The notes: generated by a model from the letters alone, not told the origin. Counted from the stretch's first letter, positions 34,755 through 44,574 are shown. The stretch is DNA of 64,000 bases from Bin34 sp963422415 (GCA_963422415.1 OY729430.1:3348001-3412000); one strand, 5' to 3'. Numbers and translations are program-made.

Positions 34755-35083
34755 CCGTCTTCCTCTCTTCCCGCGCCCAGATATCTCAACTCGTGCCTCT
34801 GCATTGTATCGTTATGTCCAGATAATCCATCCAGTGTTCTATGCAGTTACGATCGGAATCCCGCATTGCGCCGCTAATCAGAGGCGACTGCCAATGCCAG
34901 CGGAAATGAAACCTCCGCCCACACCCATTTGTAGCGTACGTGCCGCCATCCGGAATGGTCGGTTATGCAATACAGCGGTGACGTCCGAGTGACGCTGGGG
35001 GTATGGCAGGGAAGGGATTGTCTACGCCATACTGGCGCTTGACATCTCAATCCATTGTCCCAACAGTTGGAAGAGAATATTTC
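34755..35083. other. 329-bp divergent intergenic region between LRR-3 and the response regulator
   Basis: It should hold both promoters and is a natural target for the adjacent regulator. I see no clear repeat or canonical promoter pair. Confidence 0.4.
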
Positions 35084-35413
35084 ATGACACGTTCTTTGCG
35101 CTGGCCCCGCCGTCTCTTGTGGGTGGATGCCCATCCGGCCACCTTGGTTGATGCGCAGCGTCTGCTGCAGGCGCAACATCAGATGCTACTGCGCATGGTG
35201 GATCGTTTCGAGGCTGCGCTGGACACAATACCCGCCTGGAATCCTCACGCGCTCCTGCTGGATTACACCATGCCGACGAGCGATATCCCGTATGAAAACT
35301 TTGTGCATGCCCGTCTGCCTTTGATGGACCCTTACCGACCTCAGGGTCCGCTGACCGACAATCCCTGGCAATATACACAAATCCCTATTCTGCTGGTGCA
35401 GGCGAGCCCATGA
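35084..35413 (+). CDS. Response regulator, N-terminal receiver part (split)
   Basis: 109 residues covering the first four strands of a receiver domain. RRLLWVDAH supplies the acidic pocket (Asp15), ALLLDYTMP the phosphoacceptor Asp60, and IPILLVQAS the fourth strand with the conserved Ser/Thr position. The frame then ends in TGA at 35411-35413, overlapping the ATG of the next ORF (ATGA). The missing fifth strand and Lys are at the start of that ORF, so the receiver fold is complete only if both pieces come together. GGAAGAG precedes ATG 35084. There is no histidine kinase nearby. Confidence 0.75.
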   Translation: MTRSLRWPRRLLWVDAHPATLVDAQRLLQAQHQMLLRMVDRFEAALDTIPAWNPHALLLDYTMPTSDIPYENFVHARLPLMDPYRPQGPLTDNPWQYTQIPILLVQASP

Positions 35414-35832
35414 CCACCGTATCCGGTCTTGTGGAGCCGCATCTGGGCCGAGCGCGCGACTTCCTGCCCAAACCGTGCGATCCCTGCCACCTGGTCCAGC
35501 TAGTGCACGACCTGTTGCCGATCCCCGCGCCGAACCTGATCCTCGATCCGCGCCGGGGACAGGCGCAGCTCCATGGCATCGCATATTCGGTGTCTCCACG
35601 GCGCATGGATCTGCTGGTTACTCTGGCCCAGTATCATCCCCAGCCTCTTACTGCTGCGGAACTGGTGCATCGTATGGCCCAGGAGCGGGGCGTACACACG
35701 AGCGAGACCTCCGTACGTACGATGGTCTCGCTCCTGCGTAGGCAACTGGCGTCCGATCCAGATCAAACGTCTTGGATGAGCAATGATGGCCAAGGCTATT
35801 ATCTGACCTGTGCGTCTACTCTGATAGAGTGA
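35410..35832 (+). CDS. Response regulator, C-terminal part with OmpR-type winged helix (split)
   Basis: 140 residues. The N-terminal stretch ARDFLPKPCDPCHLVQLVHDLLP is the fifth strand and last helix of a receiver domain, with the invariant Lys21 in LPKP. A winged-helix DNA-binding domain of the Trans_reg_C type follows at about 45-138 (LTAAELVHRMAQERGVHTSE, SVRTMVSLLRRQLASDP, GQGYYL). A -1 frameshift at the ATGA overlap would fuse it to the upstream piece into a normal-length OmpR-family regulator of about 248 residues. It may otherwise be translated by coupled re-initiation. Its likely targets are the divergent LRR genes. Confidence 0.75.
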   Translation: MTTVSGLVEPHLGRARDFLPKPCDPCHLVQLVHDLLPIPAPNLILDPRRGQAQLHGIAYSVSPRRMDLLVTLAQYHPQPLTAAELVHRMAQERGVHTSETSVRTMVSLLRRQLASDPDQTSWMSNDGQGYYLTCASTLIE

Positions 35833-36283
35833 TGTGCAGAGAAGGGACCCGTCGATTCGGACGCTCCGGAAATGGTGTGCCCCTCTTGTTTGGTTCTGAA
35901 CGTATAGGCCTGCTGGCTGTATCCTGCATTGGAAAGTGAAGTCCCTATGCTGGCCCTATGATCTGTATCCCTTCCGAATCCCTATCTCTACTCTGACCTT
36001 GGAAGCGCCTCAATGGTTGCCGTCCATTTTGTTAGCTGCTGTTTCCCAACTCAAGACTCCGCGGCCATGGACCGGTTGACTATATGGCCCGCACTACCGA
36101 CTCACGCGCCCTCTCTGGCCGCTCCGTCACCAAACTGACCGAGTTATCCAGAACTGCCTCGTCTGGTGCTGGAGGACACTTGGCCTATCCGCCTGCCCGC
36201 CCTCCTGCCATACCGGAGATACTCAACCGTGGAGTAACCTTCCACTACGTCCCTCCGCGTTGCACCGCTTGGCCTGACAGCGG
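35833..36283. other. 450-bp region with no recognised gene
   Basis: It lies between the response regulator and the sufD remnant. Short frames only; it may contain the lost 3' end of sufD in unrecognisable form. Confidence 0.35.
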
Positions 36284-37067
36284 CTAGATCTGAATTTGAT
36301 TGGTCACAACATGGATTTGTACCTGCACAAAGGGGGATCTGCGTGCCGCTTTTGCCTTGGCTATACTGATGGCCTCAGGCGTGGCCCTGGAATCCAAGCA
36401 CATCTCCAACCCGGGAATACCGTCCGCCCGTACACTGCTGTCCAGCAGCAGATTGCCGTTGCGCTGGAAAGCATCAGTTTGCTGGGCTGTTTCGTCTACC
36501 TTGATACTACCTACCCATGTACACGGTGCACGCCCGGTCCTGTAACGCACCGTTGAAACGCAGATCGCTGAAACCGTGCGGAGCACGGTGATGCTGCAAG
36601 GTTTGATGATCAATATGCTGACGCAGATTCGGGAAGTAGACGCCTAATAGTTCTGCAAACCCTGCTCCGCACCTAGCAGATCGTCCACTACCGTGGCCCG
36701 GGCATTTTCGCCCAGCACAATCAGCGAATGGTGAAAGCCAGCGTGACCCGATATCTGATGCGAAATGATCTGCAAGGGTGGTGCCACTTCCGTGTTAGGT
36801 GGTATGTTCACGAAGGTACCTGAGTCCCACAACGCTCCGTGCAGATCGGAAATTCTCCAGCTTGAGGCCTGTCAGACGGGTATGCCACCAAGCCTCATCC
36901 GTCAATGATGGTCACTCCATACTTTTTCGTACTGTCCCCAAGCTGCCGCGCGAAAGTCTCGCATCCATTCGGGTTCTTCCCGCCCAACCGACAAGGCAGC
37001 GCCTCTGCTCCAATGTAGGACCAGTCTTTGTAGCAACATCAGCTACTGCCATAATGCCGTTTAGCAT
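36284..37067 (-). pseudogene. sufD: Decayed sufD (Fe-S cluster assembly)
   Basis: Leftward remnants in several frames retain the whole SufD order: MLNGIMAVADVATKTGPTLE at the start, EPEWMRDFRAAAW, DEAWWHTRLTGLKLENF, GTFVNIPPNTEVAPPLQ, HHSLIVLGENARATVVDD, NLRQHIDHQTLQHHRAPHG with FSDLRFNGALQDRA, and finally VDETAQQTDAFQRNGNLLLD with IPGLEM. Frame changes and stops separate the blocks, and the C-terminal part after the core beta-helix is gone. SufD works with SufB and SufC as a scaffold for Fe-S cluster assembly; this copy cannot. Confidence 0.85.
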
Positions 37068-37112
37068 GCGGTGTTCCATATGCGACTCAGCGAGAACGTG
37101 GAGAGCCCAGCG

Positions 37113-37532
37113 TCAACCGATGCTGTCTTCCATCTGCAACTCCTTGACCAAGGGCTCAATGAAGCCACCCACCACCATGGCGGCGGCCTCTCCCTCGTCA
37201 ATGCCGCGGCTCCGCAGATAGAAGAGTTGTTCTTCTCCGATACGGCTGACCAATGTTTTATGGCCCACCTTCGCGTCGTCCTCTTCAATCTCGATGTAGG
37301 AATAGATATCAAAGTGACTTTCATTATCCAGCAGCAGGGCGTCACACACTACACTGCTGCTGCTTTGGTGCGCAGCGCACCCTAGGCGACTTTGAGCAGT
37401 CCCCTGTAGCTGACCCGAGCCGGCAAAGGCAATGGATAAAATTTCGCCATGTGCTTTGGGCCCCATCATGTAAACCGCCGGGTACTTCATCGTGACCTTG
37501 CTATCCAGATTGCCGTCGATCCATTCCATCAT
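37113..37532 (-). pseudogene. sufB: Truncated sufB (C-terminal part with internal deletion)
   Basis: An open frame of 139 codons corresponds to the SufB C terminus: MEWIDGNLDSKVTMKYPAVY, GEILSIAFAGSGQLQGT, CDALLLDNESHFDIYSYIEI, GEEQLFYLRSRGIDEGEAAA, VGGFIEPLVKELQME. The N-terminal half is missing, and between about residues 50 and 60 a segment of roughly 30 residues present in normal SufB has been lost. It lies 45 bases upstream of the sufD remnant in the usual sufB-sufD order. Confidence 0.85.
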
Positions 37533-37783
37533 CCAGAATATAATTGCATCCGATCCGGATCCTGTCTCCGGTAGCCGAAGGGCACGACTGCCTTGTCCTC
37601 TGCACGTATCCTTCTCTAGTTCCGCGGCCGGCCATGGACCTGACCCCTACACATAAAGGGCAGGCCCTAGGGTACCTGGCACCCCCACCGAGACGGGGTT
37701 GAAACTGGGGGGCGCCAACGTCGTTCTATCGACACTCCACATCCCTTGTCGGCAATCGCCTTTCCTGTGTATCTCCGGGACAT

Positions 37784-38422
37784 TCAAGGGAGCGGGCAAC
37801 CCTGACTGCCCCAATGTACATACACAAATTCATGTACCAGAGCCCGAAAACGGCCCCAGTCTGCCCAGTCCGGAGCTTCGTCTCCAAGATGTTGGAGATG
37901 TACTGCCACTTCACCCAATTCCGCAGGAGGCTGCCACAGCCAGGCCTCTATCTCTTCCGTCTCGTCCAAGGGCACAGGAGTAAAGCCTTGCGGAGCCTCC
38001 ACCGTGAAGACATAGGTGGTAAAGGGCAAGGCATGGACAAGCTGAGGCGCCTGAAACGTGTAATCCAGTTGACCCAGAAACTGGATCCGGCCGCCTTGGC
38101 GCAGGTCCAGACTGGTCTCTTCCCGCACCTCCCGCTCCATGCCGTGCATTACCTTCTCGCCGAGTGCCACTCCGCCCGTGGGCAGCCTGAAGCAATCGGC
38201 GGGATAGGCCGCCTTCGTATGGAGTAGAAGTCCGGTCCGGGGCTCCGCCCGATACAGGACGTAACAGATTTCGGCTCGGCGGCCATCACGAAACAGAGTG
38301 CCCTGATCGCCTTCGATGAAGGTCTCGCCCACTTTCAGGTGCCGCCGCTGGTGCACCGCCCCCGGCCATCTGCCCTGCAGTGCACACCAGATCCGCTGGA
38401 CTTCTGCCTCGGTACCCTCCAC
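37784..38422 (-). CDS. Nudix hydrolase
   Basis: A 212-residue Nudix-fold protein, which hydrolyses nucleoside-diphosphate-linked substrates. The Nudix box is GGVALGEKVMHGMEREVREE followed by TSL, giving G-x5-E-x7-R-E-V-x-E-E with the last Gly replaced by Ser. The N terminus (about 60 residues) precedes the fold. Substrate unknown. The start lies 22 bases after the permease gene on the same strand, so it is the last gene of the peptide-transporter operon. Confidence 0.87.
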   Translation of the reverse strand: MEGTEAEVQRIWCALQGRWPGAVHQRRHLKVGETFIEGDQGTLFRDGRRAEICYVLYRAEPRTGLLLHTKAAYPADCFRLPTGGVALGEKVMHGMEREVREETSLDLRQGGRIQFLGQLDYTFQAPQLVHALPFTTYVFTVEAPQGFTPVPLDETEEIEAWLWQPPAELGEVAVHLQHLGDEAPDWADWGRFRALVHEFVYVHWGSQGCPLP

Positions 38423-38443
38423 TATGGACCTGCCCTCGGCGCG

Positions 38444-39472
38444 CTATGCACGGGTCTGCAGCTGCGGATCAATGGCATCCCGCAAGCCGTCGCCCAAAAG
38501 ATACAGGGACAGCACTGTCAGAAAAATCAGGATGCCGGGTGGAAAAATGAGGTGCCAAGCCAAATAACGCCCTGTGTCCGGCTCCATCAGAAACAGATAG
38601 TCCTGGGACTTGGCCAGCATGCTGCCCCATGTGGCATTCGGGGGTTGCACCCCGAGTCCCAGAAAACTCAGGGCGGATTCCGTCAGGATCAGGGTGCCAA
38701 TGTCCACGGTGGCCAACACCAGTATCAGCGGAATGGAATTGGGTAGAACATGGTGCCACATGATCCGGGGGGACGAGGCCCCGATCGCGCGGGCGGCCAA
38801 GGTGTAATCCAGTTCCCTGATCTGCAACACCTGCCCTCGCATGAAACGGGCAATGCCCACCCATCCAAAGAATCCCAAAAACAGGGTCAAGGTAATGGCG
38901 TTGGGGCGCCACAGGGAAGTGACCAGAATCAGGACAAACAAGGTCGGCACCGAGCTGAATGTATTGATCAACCAGGAAAAGACATCATCCGCTCTGCCCC
39001 GGAAGAAGCCGGCTACCATGCCCAACACTCCTCCCAGCAGGAGAGAAATGATGGTGCCAAACAAGCCGATGAGCATGCTGACGCGGGCTCCATACAGCAG
39101 ACGCACCAGCTGATCTCGGCCTAGGCTGTCCGTCCCCAGCCAATGAGTTGTGCCTTGGGATTGCTGCAAGAGCTGTGGAGCCCGCTGGGCATCCATGCCC
39201 AATTTCCACTGCACGTAAGGCCAGAAGTAGCCAGGCTGCAGGGTACTGTCCAGATTGGTGTCATTCGGGCCTACTCCTACCAGCCAGTTCGACAACGCTT
39301 CGGCCCCAATGGCCAGAATGACCACGAGACCTAGGAAGACGATAGAGATCAGGGTCAGCCGATCGCGCCGCAAGCGGGCGACAGCCAAGCCGACAAAGGA
39401 TCGCGGCTCCTTGCTTCCTTCTTTTTGCAGTGCGCCAGAGAGCTGCGTCGCCTGTATGGAAGTGGTGGTCAT
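38444..39472 (-). CDS. dppC: Peptide ABC transporter permease, DppC type
   Basis: A 342-residue inner-membrane permease. A cytosolic N terminus is followed by the first helix (LTLISIVFLGLVVILAIGAEAL), an extracytoplasmic domain with GTDSLGRDQLVRLLYGARVS (the DppC/OppC signature), four more helices, and the EAA-type coupling loop (ARAIGASSPRIMWHHVLPN) with SALSFLGLGVQPP. ATG 39472 is used; the codon before it is TTG. It lies 17 bases after dppB. Together with DppB it forms the pore of the importer. Confidence 0.93.
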   Translation of the reverse strand: MTTTSIQATQLSGALQKEGSKEPRSFVGLAVARLRRDRLTLISIVFLGLVVILAIGAEALSNWLVGVGPNDTNLDSTLQPGYFWPYVQWKLGMDAQRAPQLLQQSQGTTHWLGTDSLGRDQLVRLLYGARVSMLIGLFGTIISLLLGGVLGMVAGFFRGRADDVFSWLINTFSSVPTLFVLILVTSLWRPNAITLTLFLGFFGWVGIARFMRGQVLQIRELDYTLAARAIGASSPRIMWHHVLPNSIPLILVLATVDIGTLILTESALSFLGLGVQPPNATWGSMLAKSQDYLFLMEPDTGRYLAWHLIFPPGILIFLTVLSLYLLGDGLRDAIDPQLQTRA

Positions 39473-39489
39473 CAAAGTTCAGAGACGGG

Positions 39490-40551
39490 TTACAAGCGAA
39501 TGCGCGGGTCCACAAGGGCATACAGAATGTCGGAAAGCAGAAAACCCAGAAGCGTAAGCAGCGAAAAGAAAATGCCCGCCCCCATGATCATGGGGTAGTC
39601 CCGCTGAATGGCGGAAAAGTATGTCAAGCGTCCCATGCCGGGCCAGGCGAAGATGATTTCTATTACCAGCGATCCACCGATGATTCCGAAAATGGCAGGT
39701 CCCAATACCGTGGCCATCGGAATCAGGGCATTGCGCAGCACATGCCGGATCCAGATGGTGTGGAATCGCAAACCCTTGGCCCGAGCGGTACGCAGGAAGT
39801 CCAGCGACAGCACTTCGAGCACTTGCGTACGCACCAGTTTGGTGATAAAGGCCACACCACCAAGCGAAAGAATGGCGGCGGGCAGGACAATATGCCGCAG
39901 CCTGTCAAAAAAATCGAAGCTTGAATCCAGGGACAGTGTCATGCGTCCACCGACCGGCAACATCCCCCAGACTACGCTGAAAATAAAGATGCAGATGATG
40001 GCCAGCCAGAAAGTGGGTATGGCCTGTCCCGCCACGGTCAGCAGCCGAATGATCTGATCAGGTACGGCGCCACGGAAAAAGGCGGCGAAAAACCCCAACG
40101 GAATGCCAATGATGAAACTGGCCATCAATGACACCAAGCCCAGTTCAAAGGTAGGGATCATGCGTTCTTTCAGGCGTGTCCAAACCGGTTCCTGGGTCGT
40201 CAGGCTGCGCCCCAGTTCCCAGCGCAACAATCCACCCCCCTGGTCACAGGCAGTGATATTCAGAAATGCAAGGTAGCGACAGGAACGGGACACCGGGGCC
40301 TGTCGCTCCCGTACATCTCCCTGTCGTGTAGCTATGCCTGTCAACCATTGGACATATTGAAGGATCACATGCTGATCATGGCCCAGCAAGGCCCTGTATT
40401 TTTCCCGGGCCTCTTCGGTCACGTCGGGATGAAAAGTGGCAATCGAGACGAAGTCGCCTGGCGCCGCCTGCACCAGCACGAAACTCAGGACGCTAATCCC
40501 AAACAGGATGGGAATGGCCTGCAGAAGCCGGCGGGCAATGAACCGATACAT
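39490..40551 (-). CDS. dppB: Peptide ABC transporter permease, DppB type
   Basis: 353 residues, six helices. It starts MYRFIARRLLQAIPILFGIS, typical of DppB/OppB, with an enlarged periplasmic loop after the first helix that carries two Cys. The coupling loop reads LRTARAKGLRFHTIWIRHVL. GGAAA lies close to ATG 40551. The 184-bp gap to the binding-protein gene contains a 6-bp GGGCCC hairpin (40563-40581) just before the ribosome site, which could lower translation of the membrane subunits relative to the binding protein. Confidence 0.93.
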   Translation of the reverse strand: MYRFIARRLLQAIPILFGISVLSFVLVQAAPGDFVSIATFHPDVTEEAREKYRALLGHDQHVILQYVQWLTGIATRQGDVRERQAPVSRSCRYLAFLNITACDQGGGLLRWELGRSLTTQEPVWTRLKERMIPTFELGLVSLMASFIIGIPLGFFAAFFRGAVPDQIIRLLTVAGQAIPTFWLAIICIFIFSVVWGMLPVGGRMTLSLDSSFDFFDRLRHIVLPAAILSLGGVAFITKLVRTQVLEVLSLDFLRTARAKGLRFHTIWIRHVLRNALIPMATVLGPAIFGIIGGSLVIEIIFAWPGMGRLTYFSAIQRDYPMIMGAGIFFSLLTLLGFLLSDILYALVDPRIRL

Positions 40552-40734
40552 TTTCCAAGGCGGGGCCCTTGCATAGGGCCCTGTACAAAGGGGAGGGGGT
40601 TATCTCACGGACTGTGGCACCAAGATTCACTTGTTGTTTTGCATCGACGGCCTGTATCCTCCTGTCGGCCCGATCTGCGCCGAGCAGCAAGTGGATCCTG
40701 GCGGCTTGGACCCCATCCAAACCGCCAAGTAGTT

Positions 40735-42447
40735 CTATTCGGTGAAGCTCCAGCGCTCCACATTGTGGCTGAAACTCCAGATACCGGGGTTGATGCCTTC
40801 CCACCGTTGCGAGTATCCAATTGCGCCAACGGTACCGGTCACAAAGACATAGGGTACATCGTCATGGATGATCTGCTGTATTTCCTGGTAGATCGGAGCG
40901 CGATCCTCCACCGCGCAGCCCGGCACGGAAATGCCGGCGTCAAGCAGTCTGTCGATTTGGGGATTGGCGTAGCTGACGAAGTTGAAGCCGCTGCCCGGGG
41001 TGTCATAGCGAGTGTGCCAGAAGACATCGTCATTGGGTTCGGTACTCAGGCCGGTCCACCCGATAATGACCATGTCGAATGTCTGGTTCAGCAGTTCCTG
41101 GACCATCAGGCCGAACTCGATGGCTTCAAAGGATATGTCGAATCCCAGGCCATTGAGTTGATCCTGCACCAAGACACCCAGCTCTTCCCGCGTGGCGTTG
41201 CCCGCATTGGTCATCAGACTCAGGGACAGCGGTTCTCCGGCCGCCGCCGTGGCGCATCCATTGCATTCCCGGATGCCGTCGCCATCCAAATCTGTCCAGC
41301 CGGCTTCGTCCAGGATGGAGGCAGCCAGTTCTTCGTCAAAGGCATAGGGCGCGATGCTCGCGTCATGGGCCCAACCCACGGCCGGCAGCACGTTGCTGGC
41401 GATTTGATAGCCCTGTCCCAAGTACACGTTATCAATAATGGCTTGATAGTCCAGACTGTGGGCGATCGCCAACCGCACATTGCGGTCACTCAGAATCGGA
41501 TGCGGGTCCTGCTCCACCACATTGCCCTCCTCATCCAGGGCAGGCTGTGGATTTTGCGGGTTGGCGAGGTTCAGTCCAATGAAGGAATAGCCGTCGTCCT
41601 TGGCTTCGAACACCTCCAGGTTGGGGTTGGCCTTGGCCCGCTCCACCTGGGCCGGCTCCAGACTAACCAGATCCACCTCGCCTGCCTCGAGAGCGGCCAA
41701 GCGGGTGCCCGACGAGGGGATCACCCGGGTAATCTGTCCATCCATGTACGGCGCGCCTTTCCAATAGGTCTCGTTGCGCACGACCGTAATGTGGTCGTCC
41801 CGGATCCAGTCATTGAAAGTGAAGGCGCCCGCGGAAACCGGGGGATCCATATTGTGCGGAGAGGTCATGATGTCGGTGAAATCCGCCGCATACAGATGGC
41901 TGGGCAGCCAGCCCAGACCCAGATCCCCGAAACCGTCGCATTTCAGTTCCGAAAAGGTCACCTGCACGGTCAGGTCGTTGATGACGTCAATGGAGGCGAT
42001 CCGCTCCACGGCGCCCTTGCGCGGCGTTTCCACCAGATCGCTGGCAATGGCGTCGTACGTAAACTTGAAGTCGTGGGCATCCAGCGGATCCCCATCGCTC
42101 CAGACCAAGTCCGGCCGAATATAGAAGGTGTAGGTCAAGGAGTCAGAGGAAACGTTCCAATACTCGGCCGCGCCCCGGGCCTCGATAGCCCCCGAGAAGG
42201 GATTCACACCAAAGAGAGCCGGATAGAATCCCCCCATCGAGGAACTGGCGCTGTCGGCCCACAGAATCGGATTAAGGTTGTTGGCATCCGTGCTGGACAC
42301 GTCAATGAATACTCCACCCAACTCCGGCATGCCGATTACGTCGTCCCCTACCATGACCTCGGAGGTGGCACAGCCGGTCAACACGATCAGGGCCATGGCA
42401 AGTGACAGCAGGACCTGCCCGCCTTTGGTGAACAGATTGGTATGCAT
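40735..42447 (-). CDS. dppA: Peptide ABC transporter substrate-binding lipoprotein, family 5
   Basis: 570 residues. ATG 42447 follows the strong AAGGAGGCG; the signal MHTNLFTKGGQVLLSLAMAL ends with lipobox LTGC (Cys26). Family-5 features include YTFYIRPDLVWSDGDPLDAH (the signature near residue 105) and the C-terminal YQEIQQIIHDDVPYVFV. A loop with C-x-G-C-A/T and a DxDGDGI calcium-like motif (LDEAGWTDLDGDGIRECNGC) lies near residue 390, as in many Chloroflexota members. It sits between the ATPase and permease genes of the same operon. Ligand specificity is not known; peptides are the default. Confidence 0.92.
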   Translation of the reverse strand: MHTNLFTKGGQVLLSLAMALIVLTGCATSEVMVGDDVIGMPELGGVFIDVSSTDANNLNPILWADSASSSMGGFYPALFGVNPFSGAIEARGAAEYWNVSSDSLTYTFYIRPDLVWSDGDPLDAHDFKFTYDAIASDLVETPRKGAVERIASIDVINDLTVQVTFSELKCDGFGDLGLGWLPSHLYAADFTDIMTSPHNMDPPVSAGAFTFNDWIRDDHITVVRNETYWKGAPYMDGQITRVIPSSGTRLAALEAGEVDLVSLEPAQVERAKANPNLEVFEAKDDGYSFIGLNLANPQNPQPALDEEGNVVEQDPHPILSDRNVRLAIAHSLDYQAIIDNVYLGQGYQIASNVLPAVGWAHDASIAPYAFDEELAASILDEAGWTDLDGDGIRECNGCATAAAGEPLSLSLMTNAGNATREELGVLVQDQLNGLGFDISFEAIEFGLMVQELLNQTFDMVIIGWTGLSTEPNDDVFWHTRYDTPGSGFNFVSYANPQIDRLLDAGISVPGCAVEDRAPIYQEIQQIIHDDVPYVFVTGTVGAIGYSQRWEGINPGIWSFSHNVERWSFTE

Positions 42448-42559
42448 GGAAGTGCGCCTCCTTGGCTTTTGTTGTACGCTACTGAACTGGCAGCCATCCC
42501 GGCCTTGTGAGGGATTCGCCGGACGATAGATACACCAATGTCTCACTGCGGCCCCAAGC

Positions 42560-43558
42560 CTATTCATTGAGGAAACAGGCGGCAAAGTGACCGTCGCCCA
42601 AATCCTTGAACTCAGGCTCTTCCTCAAAGCAGACGTCCATGGCGCTGGGACACCGGGTGCAGAAGTTGCATCCTTTGGGCGGCGACGCCGGATTGGGCAC
42701 ATCCCCTTCCAAGATAATGTGCTGTCGCTGGGATTCCACGACCGGATCCGGGATGGGCACCGCCGACAACAAGGCCGTGGTATAGGGATGCCTAGGATTT
42801 TCGTACAGGTCGGATCGTTCCGCGAGTTCCACGATCTTGCCCAGATACATGACGGCAATGCGGGTGGAGATGTGACGCACCACACTCAGGTCGTGGGCAA
42901 TGAAAAGATAGGTGAGGCCCATGTCCGCCTGCAGGTCGACCAGCAGGTTGATGACCTGAGCCTGGATGGAGACGTCCAAAGCCGAAATAGGCTCGTCGCA
43001 GACAATGAAGGACGGGTTGACCGCCAAGGCCCGGGCCACGCCAATGCGTTGCCGTTGGCCGCCGGAGAACTCATGCGGATACCGGTTGACAAAGTAGGGA
43101 TTGAGGCCCACAATCCGCAGCAGCTCTTGGACGCGTTCCTGGCGCTCCGCCTTGGAACTGCCCAGATTGTGCACATCCAAGGGCTCTCCCACAATGCTGC
43201 CCACGGTCATGCGAGGGTTGAGCGAAGCATAGGGATCCTGAAAAATCATCTGCATGCGCCGGCGCATGCGGCGCAGGTCCTGTCCGGAAGCCTCCGTCAG
43301 TTCCACGCCTTCAAACTGCACGCTGCCCCCCGTAGGACGATGCAACTGCAGAATGGCGCGGCCCGTGGTGGACTTGCCACAGCCGGATTCACCCACGAGA
43401 CCCAAGGTCTCGCCCTGCATCAGATCCAGATTTAGGCCATCCACCGCCCGAATGGCCCCGACTTGGCGTTGAAAGAGTATTCCTTGGGTAATGGGAAAGT
43501 GCATTTCCAGGTCGCGGACCTGAAGCAACACTTCATTGGAACCGGTATTGTTCATCAT
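42560..43558 (-). CDS. dppF: Peptide ABC transporter ATP-binding protein, DppF type
   Basis: 332 residues. Walker A is GLVGESGCGKSTTGRAI, the signature FSGGQRQRIGVARALA, Walker B PSFIVCDEPISALD, and the switch His lies in FIAHDLSVVRHI. The C terminus has the oligopeptide-transporter extension with the Cys cluster CNFCTRCPSAMDVC, known in some members to bind a Fe-S cluster. The start overlaps the dppD stop as ATGA, implying coupled translation. Confidence 0.94.
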   Translation of the reverse strand: MMNNTGSNEVLLQVRDLEMHFPITQGILFQRQVGAIRAVDGLNLDLMQGETLGLVGESGCGKSTTGRAILQLHRPTGGSVQFEGVELTEASGQDLRRMRRRMQMIFQDPYASLNPRMTVGSIVGEPLDVHNLGSSKAERQERVQELLRIVGLNPYFVNRYPHEFSGGQRQRIGVARALAVNPSFIVCDEPISALDVSIQAQVINLLVDLQADMGLTYLFIAHDLSVVRHISTRIAVMYLGKIVELAERSDLYENPRHPYTTALLSAVPIPDPVVESQRQHIILEGDVPNPASPPKGCNFCTRCPSAMDVCFEEEPEFKDLGDGHFAACFLNE

Positions 43559-44574
43559 GCGGCAGTCTGGGATTCCGTGGGCAACAATTCAAGGCGGATC
43601 TCTTGGAGATCTCGCCAGCAGGCGGCCAAGTGCCCGTCCTTCTTCTTCTCCAGCGGCGGATTCTCGGACCAGCACTGATCAATGACAAACTCGCATCGTG
43701 GCGCAAAGGGGCAGTGGGTCGGCGCATCCAGCAGATCGGGCGGAAGGCCGTCAATGGGTATCAGCCGCTGTCGTTCGGCCTCGTCCAGGCGCGGGATGGA
43801 ACGCAGCAACCCGACCGTGTATGGATGACGGGGATCCGCATACAATTCCTCCACATTGGCCACTTCCACAATGAAGCCGGCGTACATGACGATGACCCGC
43901 TTGGCCATGCCCGCCACCACACCCAGATCATGGGTAATCCAAATGATGGCAGTCCCCGTCTCGCGCTTGAGGCGTTCCACCAAGTCAATGATTTGAGCCT
44001 GAATGGTCACATCCAAGGCGGTCGTCGGTTCGTCGGCAATCAAGAGCTGCGGATTGCAGCTCAGTCCCATGGCGATCATGACGCGCTGGCGCATGCCGCC
44101 CGAAAACTGGTGCGGGTAGTCGTCGAGACGATCCCCCGCCGCCGGGATGCCCACCAATTCCAGCAGTTCGGCGGCGCGTGCCCGGCTCTGAGTCCGATTC
44201 ATGTCGAGGTGAAGCTCCAGGGCCTCGGTGATCTGGCGGCCCACGGTCAGCACCGGATTCAGGGAGGTCATGGGATCCTGGAAGATCATGGCAATGCGGT
44301 TGCCGCGTATATGTCGCAGATCGTCTTCCGAGAGCTGACACAGGTCCTGGCCGTCAAAGAGCACTTCGCCGCTTACGATCTTGCCCGGTGGTTGCGGAAT
44401 GAGGCCAATGAGCGACATCACCCCCACACTCTTGCCGGAACCCGATTCGCCAACGATGGCGACGGTCTCTCCTTCTCGCACCTCGTAGGAAATGCCGTTG
44501 ACGGCATGTACCACGCCATCTTGGGTAAAGAATTTGGTTTGCAGGTCCGTGACTTGCAGCAGGGGTTCATCCAT
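43555..44574 (-). CDS. dppD: Peptide ABC transporter ATP-binding protein, DppD type
   Basis: About 339 residues from ATG 44574 (MDEPLLQVTDLQTKF), the position expected for the family; the frame is open to an earlier ATG at 44628, and neither has a good ribosome site. Walker A is AIVGESGSGKSV, the signature FSGGMRQRVMIAMGLS, Walker B LLIADEPTTALD, with THDLGVVAG. The C-terminal extension keeps the DppD Cys spacing in reduced form (CPFAPRCEFVIDQC). First gene of the five-gene importer operon. Confidence 0.93.
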   Translation of the reverse strand: MDEPLLQVTDLQTKFFTQDGVVHAVNGISYEVREGETVAIVGESGSGKSVGVMSLIGLIPQPPGKIVSGEVLFDGQDLCQLSEDDLRHIRGNRIAMIFQDPMTSLNPVLTVGRQITEALELHLDMNRTQSRARAAELLELVGIPAAGDRLDDYPHQFSGGMRQRVMIAMGLSCNPQLLIADEPTTALDVTIQAQIIDLVERLKRETGTAIIWITHDLGVVAGMAKRVIVMYAGFIVEVANVEELYADPRHPYTVGLLRSIPRLDEAERQRLIPIDGLPPDLLDAPTHCPFAPRCEFVIDQCWSENPPLEKKKDGHLAACWRDLQEIRLELLPTESQTAA

